The translations under genes were made by a program, and so were the position numbers. A stretch of 6,363 nucleotides of DNA, taken from contig JAAAOL010000269.1 in the NCBI GenBank assembly GCA_009908885.1, positions 1 through 6,363 of the forward strand. Reading direction: 5' to 3'. Under the pieces are notes generated by a model. That model worked only from the letters and a program-made list of their open reading frames with translations. It searched no databases and had not been told where the DNA came from. Shown in pieces: positions 1 to 5,662 of this stretch. The DNA comes from Bacteroidota bacterium (GTDB taxonomy: Bacteria; Bacteroidota; Rhodothermia; Rhodothermales; JAAAOL01). Numbering within the stretch: position 1 is the first letter of the stretch; each line of letters begins with the position of its first letter.

Positions 1-429
1 GATCGGAACGATTTCCGAGAAGACGAACATGCCCAGCATCCCCCCGGTGACGGCGAGAATCGCGTCGATCTTGGCCGTCGAGACGCCCACGAGGGCCGTC
101 CCAGGACAATAGCCGCCGATGATGAACCCGAAGCCCATAATCAGCCCGCCGACGATGCCCGGCCACAGGTACGTCGGATTGATGTAGACCATCGAAATGT
201 CGAGCCAGCCCCCGCTGCTGAGCACGAGAAGGCCCGTCATGGCGGTGATGATGGCCGTGAACATGACCTTGAAGACCGTCATGTCCCGAAAGTAGAACTG
301 CATCGCCAGCTTGTTGGCGTTGCCGAACCCGGCTTGTTCCAGAAAAAACCCGAAGCCGATCCCGATCAGAAAGGCGAACACGAAATCCGTGTGGGGGCTG
401 AAGCCGACCGAGTCGATGAGCGGAAACAT
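1..429 (-). CDS. YeeE/YedE-family sulfur transporter half (GGYCPGT type), 3' end cut by window edge
   Basis: The reading frame runs from the ATG at 429 to the left edge (143 codons), so the C-terminus is missing. It is a hydrophobic protein with about four membrane segments (around residues 15-30, 52-71, 88-106 and 122-140). It carries two hallmarks of the YeeE/YedE (DUF395) family: GFFLEQAGFG near residues 27-36 and GGYCPGT at 105-111, with Cys108. In the known member TsuA (YeeE) conserved cysteines line a path for thiosulfate uptake, and Cys108 sits in the equivalent kind of motif. The gene follows another half-size YeeE/YedE gene by 55 bp, the usual two-gene (PmpA/PmpB-like) arrangement in which two half proteins replace one double-length transporter. 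It is the last visible gene behind a PsrABC-like oxidoreductase, which suggests import or export of a sulfur compound. The substrate is inferred. No Shine-Dalgarno sequence is visible before the ATG. Confidence 0.94.
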   Translation of the reverse strand, partial: MFPLIDSVGFSPHTDFVFAFLIGIGFGFFLEQAGFGNANKLAMQFYFRDMTVFKVMFTAIITAMTGLLVLSSGGWLDISMVYINPTYLWPGIVGGLIMGFGFIIGGYCPGTALVGVSTAKIDAILAVTGGMLGMFVFSEIVPI

Positions 430-484
430 GGTGCGTCTCGCAGATGGTTGAGGCCAAATGGCGGGTGGGGCGTCCGGGTCGCGG

Positions 485-1009
485 TCAGATCCAGGCCCTG
501 CGCAGGAACCAGGCCAGTCCGTAGGCCCCGGCGAAGATACAGAGCATGGTGACCCAGCTTCCGGCTGCCAGCGTCGCGCCGCCGGTGAGGGCTACCCCGC
601 TGGTGCACCCGCGTGCCAGCCGGGCTCCGAAGCCGAACAGCGCCCCGCCGAACAGGGCCAGCAGCCAGCGCGTCCGCGTCGAGATGCGCGGCCCCCGGTT
701 CGTCTCCTTCTTGACGCGCCCGGCCATCACGCCGGACAGCAAGCCGCCGACCAGCACGCCCAGGGCTTCGACGACGAGCCAGTTGGCCCACGGATCCTGG
801 TCGCCGCCGCCGTACTGGGCGAGGTAGAAGTTGTTCTCCACGTGCTCCGGGGCGATCACTTGCTCAGCCTTGACGACGGTGCGCATCATCGCACCCGAGG
901 CGCCGAGCCCACGTCCGGAGATGACGAAAGCGGCCAGCAGGACCAGGCCCAGCCCGATCCCCGCCAGGTACGGGTTCATATAGCCCTTCAACGACGACGA
1001 ACGGTGCAT
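485..1009 (-). CDS. YeeE/YedE-family sulfur transporter half (RGCTSG type)
   Basis: This is a 174-residue membrane protein of the YeeE/YedE (DUF395) family. Predicted membrane segments lie around residues 12-31, 76-97, 114-131 and 149-168. The family motif ARGCTSG, followed by LTGG, covers residues 132-144 and contains Cys135, the likely counterpart of the Cys in GGYCPGT of the next gene. The 174-aa length is typical of a half-size member; single-chain members are roughly twice as long. I chose ATG 1009 because the frame upstream overlaps the NrfD gene and only gives a spurious extension. An internal Met at codon 11 (979), directly before NPYLAG, is an alternative start. The gene lies 44 bp after the NrfD gene and 55 bp before the second half. 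The two products probably form one heteromeric sulfur-compound channel; this is inferred from family and pairing. Confidence 0.93.
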   Translation of the reverse strand: MHRSSSLKGYMNPYLAGIGLGLVLLAAFVISGRGLGASGAMMRTVVKAEQVIAPEHVENNFYLAQYGGGDQDPWANWLVVEALGVLVGGLLSGVMAGRVKKETNRGPRISTRTRWLLALFGGALFGFGARLARGCTSGVALTGGATLAAGSWVTMLCIFAGAYGLAWFLRRAWI

Positions 1010-1053
1010 AGCGGAGTGCTCGTTGGGATGGATGCGGAGGCGGACGACGCCGG

Positions 1054-1995
1054 TCAGTAGGGAATCCAGGTGGTCAACTGGCCGGCCTCGACGATGAAGA
1101 AGCGGAAGATGAGCCCGCCCGCGAGGATGAAGGCGGGCGCCAGGAACCGGGGAAAGTGCTTCCCGCGCAGGTGGATGACTTCCAGGAAGACCGGCAGCAG
1201 CAGCCCCAGCATGACGACGAAGACCCAGAAGAACACGGTCAGCTCGCCGCCCAGCACGAGGTCTGCCGCGCGTTGCTGCTGCAGCGGACCGCTCACCATG
1301 CCGATGAGCATGAGGCCGAGCAGCGCCACCTCCACCAGAATGAGGCCCACGTCGAGGCGGGTATAACGGGCCTGCTCCCGCTCGCTCCTGCTCACCCACT
1401 GCGTCAGCGCCGCCGCCGAGGACAGCCCGGAGACCAGAAAGATGGGTCCGAGGATGGAGGTATTCCAGAACGGCCGCGCGCCGTACGCGCTCAGCAGGAT
1501 GCCGGTGTAGATGCCCAACGCCACGCCCATCACGATGCCGCCCCAGGCCACCGGACGCAGGCGCCGCTCGGCGAAGGCCGTCAGTCGCTCGCCCCAATTG
1601 CGCCCCTGCACCCAGTCGTACGCCCTTGGCCACGCCTGGTGCATCGTACCTGCGATCAGCAAGAGGTTCGCCGGGACCACGAGCAGCAGGATCCACGAGC
1701 CCCACGACATCGGCGCCGTAGGCTCGAACGCGGTGTAGAACCGGAAGACGTGCACCTTGTAGGCCAGATCCAGAAACAGCGCGAACATGCCGACGGCCAG
1801 GATCACCGGCACGGCCACCTGGAGCTTCAATACCGTCGGCGACGACTCGCGCCGCAACACGCTGATCGCACCCAGGATGAGCAGTCCCGCCGTCAGGCCC
1901 CCCAGAAAGAGGTACACCGGAATCTGCCACTCCCAGACGGCCAGGACCGGGTCGATGTGCGGATTCAGCTTGCCCGTGATGATCTGTTCTTCCAT
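1054..1995 (-). CDS. nrfD: NrfD/PsrC-family quinone-interacting integral membrane subunit
   Basis: This 313-residue polytopic membrane protein has about eight predicted helices (roughly residues 26-46, 58-78, 97-117, 150-169, 180-200, 216-236, 253-272 and 284-302), the normal count and length for PsrC/NrfD proteins. Family signatures include GIYTGILLSA near 161-170, PFWNTSILGPIFLVSGLSS near 175-193 and GGLIFRFFIVEAG near 293-305. In the family this subunit anchors the complex and exchanges electrons and protons with the menaquinone/ubiquinone pool. It carries no heme or iron-sulfur site of its own. The start at 1995 is 8 bp after the stop of the iron-sulfur subunit gene, so the two are cotranscribed. 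With its neighbours it completes a three-subunit PsrABC-like complex. The direction of electron flow (quinol to sulfur compound or the reverse) cannot be told from the sequence. Confidence 0.96.
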   Translation of the reverse strand: MEEQIITGKLNPHIDPVLAVWEWQIPVYLFLGGLTAGLLILGAISVLRRESSPTVLKLQVAVPVILAVGMFALFLDLAYKVHVFRFYTAFEPTAPMSWGSWILLLVVPANLLLIAGTMHQAWPRAYDWVQGRNWGERLTAFAERRLRPVAWGGIVMGVALGIYTGILLSAYGARPFWNTSILGPIFLVSGLSSAAALTQWVSRSEREQARYTRLDVGLILVEVALLGLMLIGMVSGPLQQQRAADLVLGGELTVFFWVFVVMLGLLLPVFLEVIHLRGKHFPRFLAPAFILAGGLIFRFFIVEAGQLTTWIPY

Positions 1996-2003
1996 GACAA
2001 GGC

Positions 2004-2558
2004 TCAGGTGAGGTAGAAGATGTTGGGGTCGGTGCCCGTCTCCGGCGCGATCGTCTTATGCTGTCGCTGCTTCAGCAGCTGGCTCACCTCGCTCTCCGGA
2101 TCGTTCAGGTCGCCGAAGTACATGCAGTGGGTCGGGCACACCGAGACGCAGGCCGGGTCCTCCCCGTCGTTCACCCGGTGCATGCAGAAGGTGCACTTGC
2201 TCACGTACCCTTCCGGCATGATGAAGCGCGCGTCGTACGGGCAGGCCGCCACGCACGACTTGCAGCCCGTGCACAGCTCCGGGTCGACCAGCGTGATGTT
2301 GCTGTCTTCGTCGATGAAGCTGGCGCCGGTCGGGCAGGCGTAGACGCACGGCGGGTTGGAGCAGTGGTTGCAGCGCTCCGAGCGGTACTCGACGTGCAGG
2401 TTCGGAAACTCACCCTGCACCTCTTCCACCACCCAGTCCCGGCTCAGGCCGTCCGGCACCTCGTTTTCCATCTTGCAGGCCACCACGCAGTCGCCACACC
2501 CGATGCATAGCAGGGTGTCGATGACCATCACGTACCGCTTTTTCTGCTTGGCAGCCAT
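2004..2558 (-). CDS. 4Fe-4S ferredoxin-type electron-transfer subunit (PsrB/PhsB/TtrB-like)
   Basis: This 184-residue protein is the electron wire between the molybdenum subunit and the membrane subunit. Sixteen cysteines fall into four cluster-binding groups: C18-C21-C24-C28, C63-C66-C71-C75, C96-C99-C102-C106 and C122-C125-C137-C141, with an extra Cys145. This is the standard pattern for four [4Fe-4S] clusters in the PsrB/PhsB/DmsB/NrfC group, and the length is typical. There is no signal peptide, as is usual in the family: the folded protein is carried across the membrane with the Tat-exported catalytic subunit. The start codon directly follows the stop codon of the catalytic gene with no base between, and a GGAGG lies 8 nt upstream (2571-2567) inside the end of that gene. 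Both suggest translational coupling for 1:1 production. It is one of the few genes here with a clear Shine-Dalgarno sequence. Confidence 0.97.
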   Translation of the reverse strand: MAAKQKKRYVMVIDTLLCIGCGDCVVACKMENEVPDGLSRDWVVEEVQGEFPNLHVEYRSERCNHCSNPPCVYACPTGASFIDEDSNITLVDPELCTGCKSCVAACPYDARFIMPEGYVSKCTFCMHRVNDGEDPACVSVCPTHCMYFGDLNDPESEVSQLLKQRQHKTIAPETGTDPNIFYLT

Positions 2559-4799
2559 CTATGCAGCCTCCATGGGGGTTGCGTTCTCCAGTTTAAAGGT
2601 GACGAAGTTCGACCGTCGCCCGGTGCCGCCCATGATGGGATCGACGTCGACGTTCGTGACCAGCTCGTTGTCGTCCATGCCCTTGCCGTAGCTCCGGCTC
2701 ATCTGCTTCTGCGAGTGGCCGAAGCCGTGCACCATATAGACGCAGTCCGTCCGGATCCGCTCGGTGATCTGCACGCGGATCGGGAAGGTGGAGTGCTTGC
2801 CGTCCTGGTTCTCCAGATGCACGTACTGCCCGGTCTCAAGGCCCCAGTCCTTCGCCGTCGTCGGATGGACCCAGAGCGTATTCTCGTCCTGCAGTTCCGT
2901 CAGGATCGGGTTATTGGTCGTCCGGGCGAAGGTGTGGAACGGACTCCGACCCTGGATCAGGCGATAGTAGCCCGCGGGCGGCTCCTGGTGCGCACGATAG
3001 ACGGGGATCGGATCGAAGCCGTACTGTTCGAGCTGTTCGGAATAGAGTTCGATCATGCCGCTCGGCGTGTTGAACGTCACGTCGGCGCCGGGCGGGAAGT
3101 AGAGCGGCCCCTGCGACGGCAGCGTCTTGACGCCGATCTCCAGCATCTCGTCCAGCGAGGAGCCAATCTGCCGGAGGCGCCAGTCGAGGTAGTCCTCGTC
3201 GTCCTCCCACGGGAAGTACTGCGACAGCCCCATCTTGGCGGCCAGCTTCTTGACGATCCAGCCCGAGGGCTTCGTATCGTACATCGGCTCGAAGGCGGGC
3301 GCACGGAGGGCGATCTGCGGGCGCCGTCCCGGTGAGATGCGCAGGTCGTCGTACCGCTCCAGATAGGTCGCCTCGGGCAGCACCACGTCGGCCCAGCCGC
3401 AGATTTCGGCGGGCATGATGTCGATGACGACGAGCAGGTCCAGGTTCTGGATGGCCTGGATCGTCTTCTCGATGTCCGGGAGCGACAGGATCAGGTTGCT
3501 GCCGTAGACGAGCCACGCCTTCACCTGCTTGTCCGGCGCGGGCGGCGCGACGGTCATGTCGCGGATGTGGGAGGCGACCGGCGACAGTGCGTACGGGAAG
3601 ATCTTCTGCGTCTCCTCGCACATCTTCCACGACGGCTCCGGGTACTCCGGGTGCGGATACTCGGGCACCTGTGCGGTCTGCGGGATATAAAAGCCGCCCT
3701 CGCGGCCCCAGCTGCCCAACAGCGCATTCAGGATGGCGATGGCGCGGGAGCGCTGCGTGTCGTCGCCGTACCAGGTGACGTGCCGCCCCGGATGCACCAG
3801 CGTGGCGGGCGCGTAGCGGGCCATCGTGCGGGCCGTCTCGCGGATGACCGCTGGCTCGATGGTCGTGATCGGGTACGCCCACTCCGGCGTGTTGGTGGCG
3901 ACGGCCTCCTTGAGCTGTTCGAAGCCCGTCGTGTAGCGCTCCACGTAGTCGCGGTCGTACAGCTCCTCCTCGATGAGGACGTGGATCCACGCGAGGATCA
4001 GCGCCAGATCCGTCGAGGGCTTGATGGGCAGCCAGTGCTTGGCCTTGCCCGCCGCCGTGGAAAACCGGGGATCTACCACGATCATCTCGCCGCCGTTGGC
4101 CAGGAAGGTGCCCATCTCCTGCACTTGTCCATTGTGCAGGTTCTCGCCCAGGTGCGACCCGATGAGGACCATGCAGCGGCTGTTGGCGATGTCCGTCCGC
4201 TCCGGAGAGCCGACTACGTCGCCGTAGGTCAGGTAGAAGCCCGCCGCCCGGGGACCGCGGCACTGCGCGAACGACGGCGCCGTGATGCAGGCCGAGCCGT
4301 AGGCTTTCGTGAGCGTCTTCCAGTGCGAGGCGCCGGTACCGTGGCTGAACATGGCCAGCGACTCCGGCCCGTGCGTCTCTTTGATGACGCTCAACTTGTG
4401 CGCAATATAATCGAGCGCTTCGTCCCAGCTCACCTCTCGGAAGACCTGCTCCCCGCGCTCCTCGACGCGGATCAGCGGTCGCTTCAGGCGCTCCGGATCC
4501 GTGTAGGCGCCGATGCCGCCGGTCCCGCGTGTGCACAGGCGGCCGTGGGAGTGCTGGTCTTCAGGATGACCGACGACTTTCCAGGGCTTCCCGTTTTTGC
4601 TGTGGACCCACCCGGCACACTTCCAGAAGCAGATCTCGCAGTACGTGGGCGAGGTCTCAATGAGATCGCCCTGCTGGCGGGGGTAGGTCGTTCTAGCGGT
4701 CGGGTGACGTCGAAAGAGCGACGGCCCGACCATCGCCGTTCCGATTCCGGCGGCCGCGCCGATCTTGATAAAGTCGCGCCGATTGAAGGAGGTAGGCAT
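2559..4799 (-). CDS. Tat-exported molybdopterin oxidoreductase catalytic subunit (PsrA/PhsA-like)
   Basis: This 746-residue protein belongs to the DMSO-reductase superfamily of molybdo-bis(MGD) enzymes. A twin-arginine signal occupies the N-terminus (NRRDFIKIG, residues 6-14, then a hydrophobic stretch to about 29), so the folded enzyme acts in the periplasm. A [4Fe-4S] site follows as C54-x2-C57-x3-C61-x27-C89. Cys180, in SFAQCRGPR, is at the position where PsrA/PhsA-type enzymes supply a Cys ligand to molybdenum. The molybdopterin-dinucleotide-binding domain covers roughly residues 620-735. The length matches polysulfide and thiosulfate reductases (about 750 aa) and is short for SoeA- or ArrA-type enzymes. 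It is first in a block with a four-cluster subunit, an NrfD subunit and two YeeE/YedE proteins, which favours a sulfur substrate (polysulfide, thiosulfate, tetrathionate). Arsenic- or selenium-oxyanion enzymes of the same superfamily cannot be excluded. No clear Shine-Dalgarno sequence precedes ATG 4799. Confidence 0.95.
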   Translation of the reverse strand: MPTSFNRRDFIKIGAAAGIGTAMVGPSLFRRHPTARTTYPRQQGDLIETSPTYCEICFWKCAGWVHSKNGKPWKVVGHPEDQHSHGRLCTRGTGGIGAYTDPERLKRPLIRVEERGEQVFREVSWDEALDYIAHKLSVIKETHGPESLAMFSHGTGASHWKTLTKAYGSACITAPSFAQCRGPRAAGFYLTYGDVVGSPERTDIANSRCMVLIGSHLGENLHNGQVQEMGTFLANGGEMIVVDPRFSTAAGKAKHWLPIKPSTDLALILAWIHVLIEEELYDRDYVERYTTGFEQLKEAVATNTPEWAYPITTIEPAVIRETARTMARYAPATLVHPGRHVTWYGDDTQRSRAIAILNALLGSWGREGGFYIPQTAQVPEYPHPEYPEPSWKMCEETQKIFPYALSPVASHIRDMTVAPPAPDKQVKAWLVYGSNLILSLPDIEKTIQAIQNLDLLVVIDIMPAEICGWADVVLPEATYLERYDDLRISPGRRPQIALRAPAFEPMYDTKPSGWIVKKLAAKMGLSQYFPWEDDEDYLDWRLRQIGSSLDEMLEIGVKTLPSQGPLYFPPGADVTFNTPSGMIELYSEQLEQYGFDPIPVYRAHQEPPAGYYRLIQGRSPFHTFARTTNNPILTELQDENTLWVHPTTAKDWGLETGQYVHLENQDGKHSTFPIRVQITERIRTDCVYMVHGFGHSQKQMSRSYGKGMDDNELVTNVDVDPIMGGTGRRSNFVTFKLENATPMEAA

Positions 4800-4813
4800 G
4801 GGCGGTTGCGCTG

Positions 4814-4847
4814 CTACACTATATGCCGTTGTGGTGATATAGCGTAG
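4814..4847 (-). promoter_or_regulatory. AT-rich inverted repeat just upstream of the oxidoreductase operon
   Basis: On the plus strand, CTACACTATAT (4814-4824) and ATATAGCGTAG (4837-4847) form 11-bp arms with one mismatch around a 12-nt centre, ending 14 nt before the ATG at 4799. In the minus-strand RNA the mismatch becomes a G-U wobble, so all 11 pairs can form. The element is either a 5'-UTR hairpin close to the start codon or a regulator's operator. The minus-strand TATAGT (4823-4818) inside it resembles a -10 box, but no good -35 box lies at the right distance. The repeat is seen directly; its role is inferred. Confidence 0.5.
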
Positions 4848-4876
4848 AGATCACTTCACGCGTGCGAAACCGGGAA

Positions 4877-4946
4877 ATGCCGCGACAGCCTACCTGGGAA
4901 ACCCCACGGTGGGGGTGGGGCATCCCCCCACACGATGACGCGGCAT
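4877..4946. repeat. Intergenic inverted repeat enclosing a G/C-run hairpin
   Basis: ATGCCGCG (4877-4884) and CGCGGCAT (4939-4946) are perfect 8-bp inverted arms. Inside them are CCCCAC (4902-4907) with GTGGGG (4915-4920), and alternatively the GTGGGG run with the following C-run (4924-4929). The element lies downstream of the CMD gene stop (4987) and upstream of the oxidoreductase operon, both on the minus strand. It could end CMD transcription or shape the operon leader, but no T-tract follows on either strand, so it is not a canonical intrinsic terminator. The rest of the gap (4800-4986) shows no gene. Confidence 0.45.
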
Positions 4947-4986
4947 GAGGCGCACTGTACGGGCTGCGAGAGACCCCGACGTGGCG

Positions 4987-5313
4987 CTACTCCGGGTCCT
5001 CTTCCAATACATCGTCCACCCAGGTCATGGCGGCCATCATGCTGGGAAAACCCAGGGTGGTCGTCGCCAGGACGACGGCGTGGCGGAGCTCTTCGGGCGT
5101 GCAGCCTGCGTCGAGGGCCTTGCGGGTGTGCGCGTGGACGGCACCCTCGTGCCGCATCCCCACGGCGATGCCGATCTTGACGAGCTGCGCCGTCCGGTCA
5201 TCCAGCGGCCCGCTCTCCTTGATCGCGATGCCGAGCTGCTCATACGCATCACTGATGGCGGGATGGTTGTCTACGAAGGTGCGAAAGCGTGGCGGCGGTG
5301 TGGACTTGGGCAT
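4987..5313 (-). CDS. Carboxymuconolactone decarboxylase (CMD)-family protein
   Basis: This 108-residue soluble protein has the all-helical CMD/AhpD-type signature: LDDRTAQLVKIGIAVGM (residues 37-53), HEGAVHAHTRKALDAG (55-70), PEELRHAVVLATTTLGFP (73-90) and a C-terminal WVDD segment. In AhpD the helix around residues 55-62 carries a redox CxxC; here it reads HEGAVHAH with no cysteine, and the only Cys is at 71. Thiol peroxidase support as in AhpD is therefore unlikely. Many small CMD proteins of this kind have no known substrate. I chose ATG 5313 because family similarity begins just after it, and the longer upstream frame (to 5469) runs through non-coding-looking, basic sequence. It is divergent from the argG leader and 187 bp from the operon downstream. 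A minus-strand TATATT (5357-5352) could be its -10 box, but no convincing -35 box accompanies it. Confidence 0.85.
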   Translation of the reverse strand: MPKSTPPPRFRTFVDNHPAISDAYEQLGIAIKESGPLDDRTAQLVKIGIAVGMRHEGAVHAHTRKALDAGCTPEELRHAVVLATTTLGFPSMMAAMTWVDDVLEEDPE

Positions 5314-5455
5314 CGTACGTTGAACCAGACGATGAAGAGGATATCCGCCACAATATAACTGCATACGACTATGGATTGAAAGCGATGGTCTCCAGCTGGA
5401 TCGCCGTTTCGGGATCCGCCGGACCTTCCGCTGGAACTTTTTTCGCCCCGCGCGC

Positions 5456-5484
5456 TTGACACCGACCACGACACGCCGTATCGT
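5456..5484 (+). promoter_or_regulatory. Sigma70-like promoter of the argG leader
   Basis: TTGACA (5456-5461) is separated by exactly 17 nt from TATCGT (5479-5484), a perfect -35 box with a fair -10 box. A run of six T lies upstream at 5438-5443 and could act as a UP-like element. Transcription would begin near 5490-5494, immediately before the leader ORF's ATG. Rhodothermota/Bacteroidota promoters may follow other rules (TTG with TAnnTTTG), and the same bases partly fit that pattern too. No transcript data are available here. Confidence 0.55.
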
Positions 5485-5494
5485 TTTACACGCA

Positions 5495-5602
5495 ATGCAG
5501 CACGACCTCCGTCATATCGCCAACTCCACCCGCCGCGTGGTGCGACGCCGACGTATGCCCCCATACGCTCGGGTGGAAAACGCGTATTCGATGATGACGT
5601 AG
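5495..5602 (+). CDS. Arg-rich leader peptide of argG (candidate attenuator leader, 35 aa)
   Basis: This small ORF runs from ATG 5495 to TAG 5600-5602 and encodes 35 residues. Eight are arginine (codons 6, 13, 14, 17-20 and 26), and codons 13-20 read R-R-V-V-R-R-R-R. For comparison, the visible 213 codons of argG have eight Arg codons in all. The run uses CGA twice (codons 17 and 19), a codon absent from the visible argG, so it may be slow to translate. The ORF lies between a promoter and an intrinsic terminator directly upstream of an arginine-biosynthesis gene, the layout of a leader peptide that senses charged tRNA-Arg. The predicted start of transcription is only a few bases before the ATG and no Shine-Dalgarno sequence fits, so it may be translated as a leaderless mRNA. 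Caution: Arg-rich frames arise easily by chance in GC-rich DNA. The peptide itself probably has no function beyond being translated. Confidence 0.7.
   Translation: MQHDLRHIANSTRRVVRRRRMPPYARVENAYSMMT
5525..5577 (+). promoter_or_regulatory. Leader helix 1:2 (pro-termination hairpin over the Arg codons)
   Basis: TCCACCCG (5525-5532) and CGGGTGGA (5570-5577) are perfect 8-bp complements that enclose the Arg run. A nested hairpin, CGTATG (5552-5557) with CATACG (5562-5567) around a CCCC loop, begins at the last Arg codon of the run. A ribosome stalled at codons 13-18 would cover 5525-5532 and break the outer helix. A ribosome that has moved on to the stop codon would leave it free to form. Complementarity is seen directly; the role is inferred. 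Confidence 0.6.
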
Positions 5603-5662
5603 GCATGACGGACTGACGCACATACCTACTTCGCTGAGATGCAGGCGCTGATCCACTCGGGT
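5567..5662 (+). promoter_or_regulatory. Candidate antiterminator helix 2:3 of the argG leader
   Basis: Bases 5567-5577 (GCTCGGGTGGA) can pair without interruption with 5652-5662 (TCCACTCGGGT): 11 pairs, of which eight are Watson-Crick and three G-U. The second strand is the whole terminator loop plus the first base of its 3' arm, so this helix and the terminator hairpin should exclude each other. The first strand is shared with helix 1:2. The choice between the two partners would therefore decide whether transcription stops. The folding was worked out by eye, with no energy calculation. Confidence 0.55.
5599..5629 (+). other. Possible hairpin overlapping the leader stop codon
   Basis: GTAGGcATG (5599-5607) can pair with CATaCCTAC (5621-5629), eight pairs with one C/A mismatch and a 13-nt loop. 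The leader stop codon TAG (5600-5602) lies in its 5' arm. A ribosome waiting at that stop would melt it. It could be a pause or insulating hairpin between the leader ORF and the terminator. An alternative 8-bp pairing, TCCGTCAT (5508-5515) with ATGACGGA (5605-5612), would compete with it. The role is a guess. Confidence 0.35.

Noticed and set aside
485..1930. A 481-codon open frame on the minus strand.
   Set aside because: Only its last 174 codons (from 1009) are a YeeE/YedE protein. The rest is the out-of-frame shadow of the NrfD gene, with low-complexity Gly/Arg/Ala-rich sequence.
2911..4536. Long open frames in other phases over the oxidoreductase gene (541 codons on minus, and 426 codons on plus at 3567-4847).
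   Set aside because: They are Arg/Gly/Ala-rich shadows created by high third-position GC of the real gene, whose motifs and length are complete.
4908..4930. G-quadruplex in the G-rich intergenic stretch.
   Set aside because: On the plus strand only two runs of at least three G (five and four) are adjacent, short of the four runs required; hairpin pairing with neighbouring C runs is a better explanation.
5385..5459. A 24-codon plus-strand ORF before the argG leader promoter.
   Set aside because: It has no ribosome-binding site, no recognisable composition, and ends inside the -35 box; nothing supports expression.
5314..5469. N-terminal extension of the CMD protein to an ATG at 5469.
   Set aside because: The added 52 residues are strongly basic and unlike CMD proteins, and would run through the region between the two divergent genes. 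The family fold starts just after the ATG at 5313.
5340..5500. A possible ArgR (ARG-box) operator near the argG promoter.
   Set aside because: I found no 18-bp palindrome resembling the ARG-box consensus (TNTGAAT with ATTCANA); the few AT-rich words there are not paired.
5571..5584. GGGTGGAAAACGCG resembles the T-box core (AGGGUGGNACCGCG) in front of a terminator.
   Set aside because: It needs an extra base and substitutions to align, lies 66 nt before the terminator instead of next to it, has no room or sequence for the specifier-bearing Stem I, and is inside the leader ORF. T-boxes are essentially a Firmicutes/Actinobacteria device.
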